Shown one piece after another: positions 61,413-64,000 of a stretch of 64,000 nucleotides of DNA. Source of the stretch: Nocardia coubleae NBRC 108252 (GTDB lineage Bacteria; Actinomycetota; Actinomycetes; Mycobacteriales; Mycobacteriaceae). Position 1 is the stretch's first letter. Each line of letters opens with the position of its first letter. The stretch is taken from the NCBI RefSeq assembly GCF_001612805.1, contig NZ_BDBD01000029.1, positions 1-64,000 of the forward strand, given 5' to 3'. The notes under the pieces are model-generated. The model did not search any database. It was not told where the DNA came from and saw only the letters and a list, made by a program, of their open reading frames with translations. Both the position numbers and the translations under genes were made by a program.

Positions 61413-63593
61413 TCAGCTCAACCCCGCAGCGTCCATTCCGCGCAGTTCCTTCTTCAGGTCGGCGATCTCGTCACGTAAGCGGCCTGCCAGCTCGAACTGC
61501 AGTTCGCGGGCGGCGTTCATCATCTGGTCGGTGAGGGAGGCGACGAGGTCGGCCAGTTCGGCGCGCGGCATCGACTTCACGTCGCGTTCGGCGTAGATGC
61601 CCGCGCTCACCGCACGGCCGGGTTCGCCCTGGGCGCGCCTGCCACGGCTGACATTGCGGCCGGAACCGCCGACGGCCACCTCGTCGCCCGCCTCCAGGTA
61701 CACCTGGTCGAGGATGTCGGCGATCTTCTTGCGCAGGGGCTGCGGGTCGATGCCGTTGGCCTCGTTGTAGGCGATCTGCTTGGCGCGGCGGCGGTCGGTC
61801 TCGTCGATGGCGTGACGCATCGAGTCGGTGATCTTGTCGGCGTACATGTGCACTTCACCCGACACGTTGCGGGCCGCGCGGCCGATGGTCTGGATGAGGC
61901 TGGTGCTCGACCGGAGGAAGCCCTCCTTGTCGGCATCGAGGATCGCCACCAGCGACACCTCGGGCAGGTCGAGGCCCTCGCGCAGCAGGTTGATGCCGAC
62001 GAGCACGTCGTATTCGCCGAGGCGCAGCTGACGCAGCAGTTCCACGCGGCGCAGGGTGTCGATCTCCGAGTGCAGGTACCGCACCCGGACGCCGAGCCCG
62101 AGCAGGTAGTCGGTGAGGTCCTCGGCCATCTTCTTGGTGAGCGTGGTGACGAGCACGCGCTCGTCGCGCTCGGTGCGCTGCCGGATCTCGTGCACCAGGT
62201 CGTCGATCTGGCCCTTGGTGGGTTTCACCACGACCTGCGGGTCGACGAGACCGGTCGGGCGGATGACCTGTTCCACGACCTCACCACCGACCTGACCGAG
62301 CTCGTACGGACCGGGCGTAGCCGAGAGGTACACCGCCTGCCCGATCCGGTCCGCGAACTCCTCCCAGGTGAGCGGGCGGTTGTCGACCGCCGAGGGCAAC
62401 CGGAACCCGAACTCGACGAGGTTGCGCTTACGCGACATATCGCCCTCGTACATGCCGCCGATCTGCGGCACGGTGACGTGGGATTCGTCGATGACCAGCA
62501 GGAAGTCGTCCGGGAAGTAGTCGAGCAGGGTGGCGGGCGCCGACCCGGCGGGACGACCGTCGATGTGCCGCGAATAGTTCTCGATGCCCGAGCAGAACCC
62601 GACCTGACGGATCATCTCCAGGTCGTATTCGGTGCGCATGCGCAAACGCTGCGCCTCGAGCAGTTTGCCCTGGCCCTCGAGCTCGGCCAGGCGGGCGGCC
62701 AGCTCCTCCTCGATGGCGGCGACGGCCTTCTCCATACGCTCCGGGCCCGCCACGTAGTGGGTGGCAGGGAAGATGCGCAGCGAGTCGACCTGACGGACCA
62801 CATCGCCGGTGAGCGGGTGCAGGTAGTACAGCGCCTCGATCTCGTCACCGAAGAACTCGATGCGGACCGCGAGCTCCTCGTAGGAGGGAATGATCTCGAC
62901 GGTGTCGCCACGCACCCGGAACGACCCGCGCGTGAACGCCATGTCGTTGCGGGTGTACTGCACGTCGACCAGCAGCCGCAGCAGCGCGTCGCGGTCGATC
63001 TCGCCGCCGACCTCGAGCTGCACCGAACGGTCGAGATAGGACTGCGGCGTACCGAGACCGTAGATGCACGACACCGACGCGACCACCACCACATCGCGAC
63101 GCGACAGCAGGCTGGAGGTAGCCGAGTGCCGCAACCGCTCGACGTCGTCGTTGATCGAGCTGTCCTTCTCGATGTAGGTGTCGGTCTGGGCGATGTAGGC
63201 CTCGGGCTGGTAGTAGTCGTAGTACGAGACGAAGTACTCGACCGCGTTGTGCGGCAACATCTCCCGCAGTTCGTTGGCCAGCTGGGCCGCCAGGGTCTTG
63301 TTCGGCGCGAGCATCAGGGTCGGCCGCTGCAGCTTCTCGATCAGCCAGGCGGTGGTCGCCGACTTGCCGGTGCCGGTGGCACCGAGCAGCACCACGTCCT
63401 TCTCCCCGGCGTTGATGCGGCGCTCGAGCTCGGCGATGGCGGCGGGCTGATCGCCTGCCGGCTGATGCGGGCTGACCACCTCGAAGCGGCCACCCTTGCG
63501 CTCGATCTCACCGACCGGGCGGTGCTCCGAATGCGCGAGCGGGTGCCCCCGCTCTTCGTACCCTTCGGCCGGGATCTCGGTTGCGAATGCCAT
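61413..63593 (-). CDS. uvrB: Excinuclease ABC subunit B
   Basis: A 726-aa damage-verification helicase of nucleotide excision repair. Walker A VVLLGATGTGKSATTAWLIE; the beta-hairpin region VSYYDYYQPEAYIAQTDTYI; motif II LLVIDESHVTVPQIGGM; motif VI QTIGRAARNVSGEVHMYADK; the C-terminal UVR motif contacts UvrA/UvrC. ATG 63593 lies 8 bp after the -10 of the damage-type promoter, implying a leaderless mRNA. Confidence 0.97.
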   Translation of the reverse strand: MAFATEIPAEGYEERGHPLAHSEHRPVGEIERKGGRFEVVSPHQPAGDQPAAIAELERRINAGEKDVVLLGATGTGKSATTAWLIEKLQRPTLMLAPNKTLAAQLANELREMLPHNAVEYFVSYYDYYQPEAYIAQTDTYIEKDSSINDDVERLRHSATSSLLSRRDVVVVASVSCIYGLGTPQSYLDRSVQLEVGGEIDRDALLRLLVDVQYTRNDMAFTRGSFRVRGDTVEIIPSYEELAVRIEFFGDEIEALYYLHPLTGDVVRQVDSLRIFPATHYVAGPERMEKAVAAIEEELAARLAELEGQGKLLEAQRLRMRTEYDLEMIRQVGFCSGIENYSRHIDGRPAGSAPATLLDYFPDDFLLVIDESHVTVPQIGGMYEGDMSRKRNLVEFGFRLPSAVDNRPLTWEEFADRIGQAVYLSATPGPYELGQVGGEVVEQVIRPTGLVDPQVVVKPTKGQIDDLVHEIRQRTERDERVLVTTLTKKMAEDLTDYLLGLGVRVRYLHSEIDTLRRVELLRQLRLGEYDVLVGINLLREGLDLPEVSLVAILDADKEGFLRSSTSLIQTIGRAARNVSGEVHMYADKITDSMRHAIDETDRRRAKQIAYNEANGIDPQPLRKKIADILDQVYLEAGDEVAVGGSGRNVSRGRRAQGEPGRAVSAGIYAERDVKSMPRAELADLVASLTDQMMNAARELQFELAGRLRDEIADLKKELRGMDAAGLS

Positions 63594-63600
63594 GCACACC

Positions 63601-63623
63601 AGGTTAGGCGTACCCACCGACAG
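63601..63623 (-). promoter_or_regulatory. RecA-independent DNA-damage promoter of uvrB
   Basis: On the minus strand CTGTCGGTG-N8-TAACCT fits the RecA-NDp consensus TTGTCRGTG-N8-TAnnnT with only the first base changed. The first twelve bases (CTGTCGGTGGGT) are identical to those before uvrA. Confidence 0.82.
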
Positions 63624-63682
63624 ATTCGCGGCGGCGGAAAGCGCTCGGCGCCCGGCCCCGCGTGCCGGTAGATTCTGCGCAC

Positions 63683-64000
63683 ATGACCCACGCCTCGACC
63701 GTGCACGTGCACCCGCCCAAAATCGAGCTGTTCGACGTGGCGGCCAAGACCAATACCGATCCGAAGGGTTTCGTGCGGCCGGTCGAGGTGTACCGGGAGG
63801 AGCCGTGGGGCCTCTACATGGGGCGGCACTCCGACCACGCCAGCTTCCACTATCTGGAATCGTGGCTGCTGCCGAGTCTGTCGCTGCGCGCGTCCAAACT
63901 CTGGTACAACCCGGGCATCGAGCAGTGGCAGGACGTCTACGTCGATGTCGGCGTCTTCACCAGGGACTCCCCGACCCTGTGGCGCTCGGTGGACCACTAC
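63683..64000 (+). CDS. DUF402 protein, truncated by the window edge
   Basis: The first 106 residues are seen. It starts MTHASTVHVHPPKIELFDVA and includes WGLYMGRHSDHASFHYLESW and KLWYNPGIEQWQDVYVDVGV, typical of the DUF402/FomD-like nucleoside di/triphosphatase family. The catalytic half is not yet complete. ATG 63683; divergent from uvrB. Confidence 0.88.
   Translation, partial: MTHASTVHVHPPKIELFDVAAKTNTDPKGFVRPVEVYREEPWGLYMGRHSDHASFHYLESWLLPSLSLRASKLWYNPGIEQWQDVYVDVGVFTRDSPTLWRSVDHY

Overview
The window is high-GC actinobacterial DNA with leaderless or GTG-started genes, abundant TetR/IclR/MerR regulators, a conservon (Cvn) cluster, a DosR/DosS-type dormancy system with an S30AE protein, an IdeR-like iron box and DUF402/DUF1844 proteins. 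Together these point to a mycolate actinomycete, most likely Nocardia or a close relative. That assignment is inference from gene content, because no rRNA gene is present. No tRNA, rRNA, CRISPR array, insertion sequence or prophage was seen.

Layout. 1-3.5 kb: an FAD monooxygenase divergent from a TetR gene with three phased operators, then a MerR gene divergent from a metallo-beta-lactamase-fold hydrolase. 3.4-10.8 kb: a divergent seven-gene catabolic island (GntP permease, KDPG aldolase, D-aminoacylase-type deacylase and a D-threonine-aldolase-fold PLP enzyme to the left; a PfkB sugar kinase, IclR and RidA to the right). It reads as a complete route from an N-acyl-2-amino-2-deoxy-aldonate such as N-acetyl-D-glucosaminate to pyruvate and glyceraldehyde-3-phosphate. 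10.8-17.5 kb: a small secreted peptide, a NarL-type two-component system, a secreted S33 peptidase and PEP carboxylase. 17.5-22.2 kb: an acetyltransferase and an iron-siderophore ABC importer with an IdeR-like box. 22.2-24.3 kb: TetR and a secreted lipase with an operator between them. 24.4-28.6 kb: a cvnA-cvnB-cvnC-cvnD conservon in which cvnA is frameshifted in its ATPase domain.

29.1-38.1 kb: conserved proteins of unknown function, a hydrolase-TerD pair, an imine-reductase-like enzyme with a MerR gene, and pheS-pheT. 38.6-41.3 kb: a frameshifted Uma2-type gene, and an MFS exporter divergent from its TetR. 41.3-43.5 kb: infC-rpmI-rplT plus an rRNA methyltransferase; infC appears to start at AUC and has a hairpin-bearing leader. 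43.9-47.8 kb: DUF1844, two tandem unannotated micro-proteins (33 and 36 aa) and uvrA. 48.1-51.6 kb: devR, an S30AE-type ribosome factor and the devS sensor kinase, with a DosR-like box between the last two. 51.6-59.2 kb: ketosynthase, PAS-GGDEF protein, HelD-like helicase, and TetR with an MFS-cupin operon. 59.3-64 kb: universal stress protein, AraC, VOC protein, uvrB and a partial DUF402 gene.

Cross-window logic. uvrA and uvrB, 16 kb apart, share one promoter motif of the RecA-independent (PafBC-type) DNA-damage class. Most catabolic and efflux genes sit divergently beside their own repressor with a visible palindromic operator. The strongest hypotheses are the aminosugar-acid catabolic island and the tandem micro-proteins.
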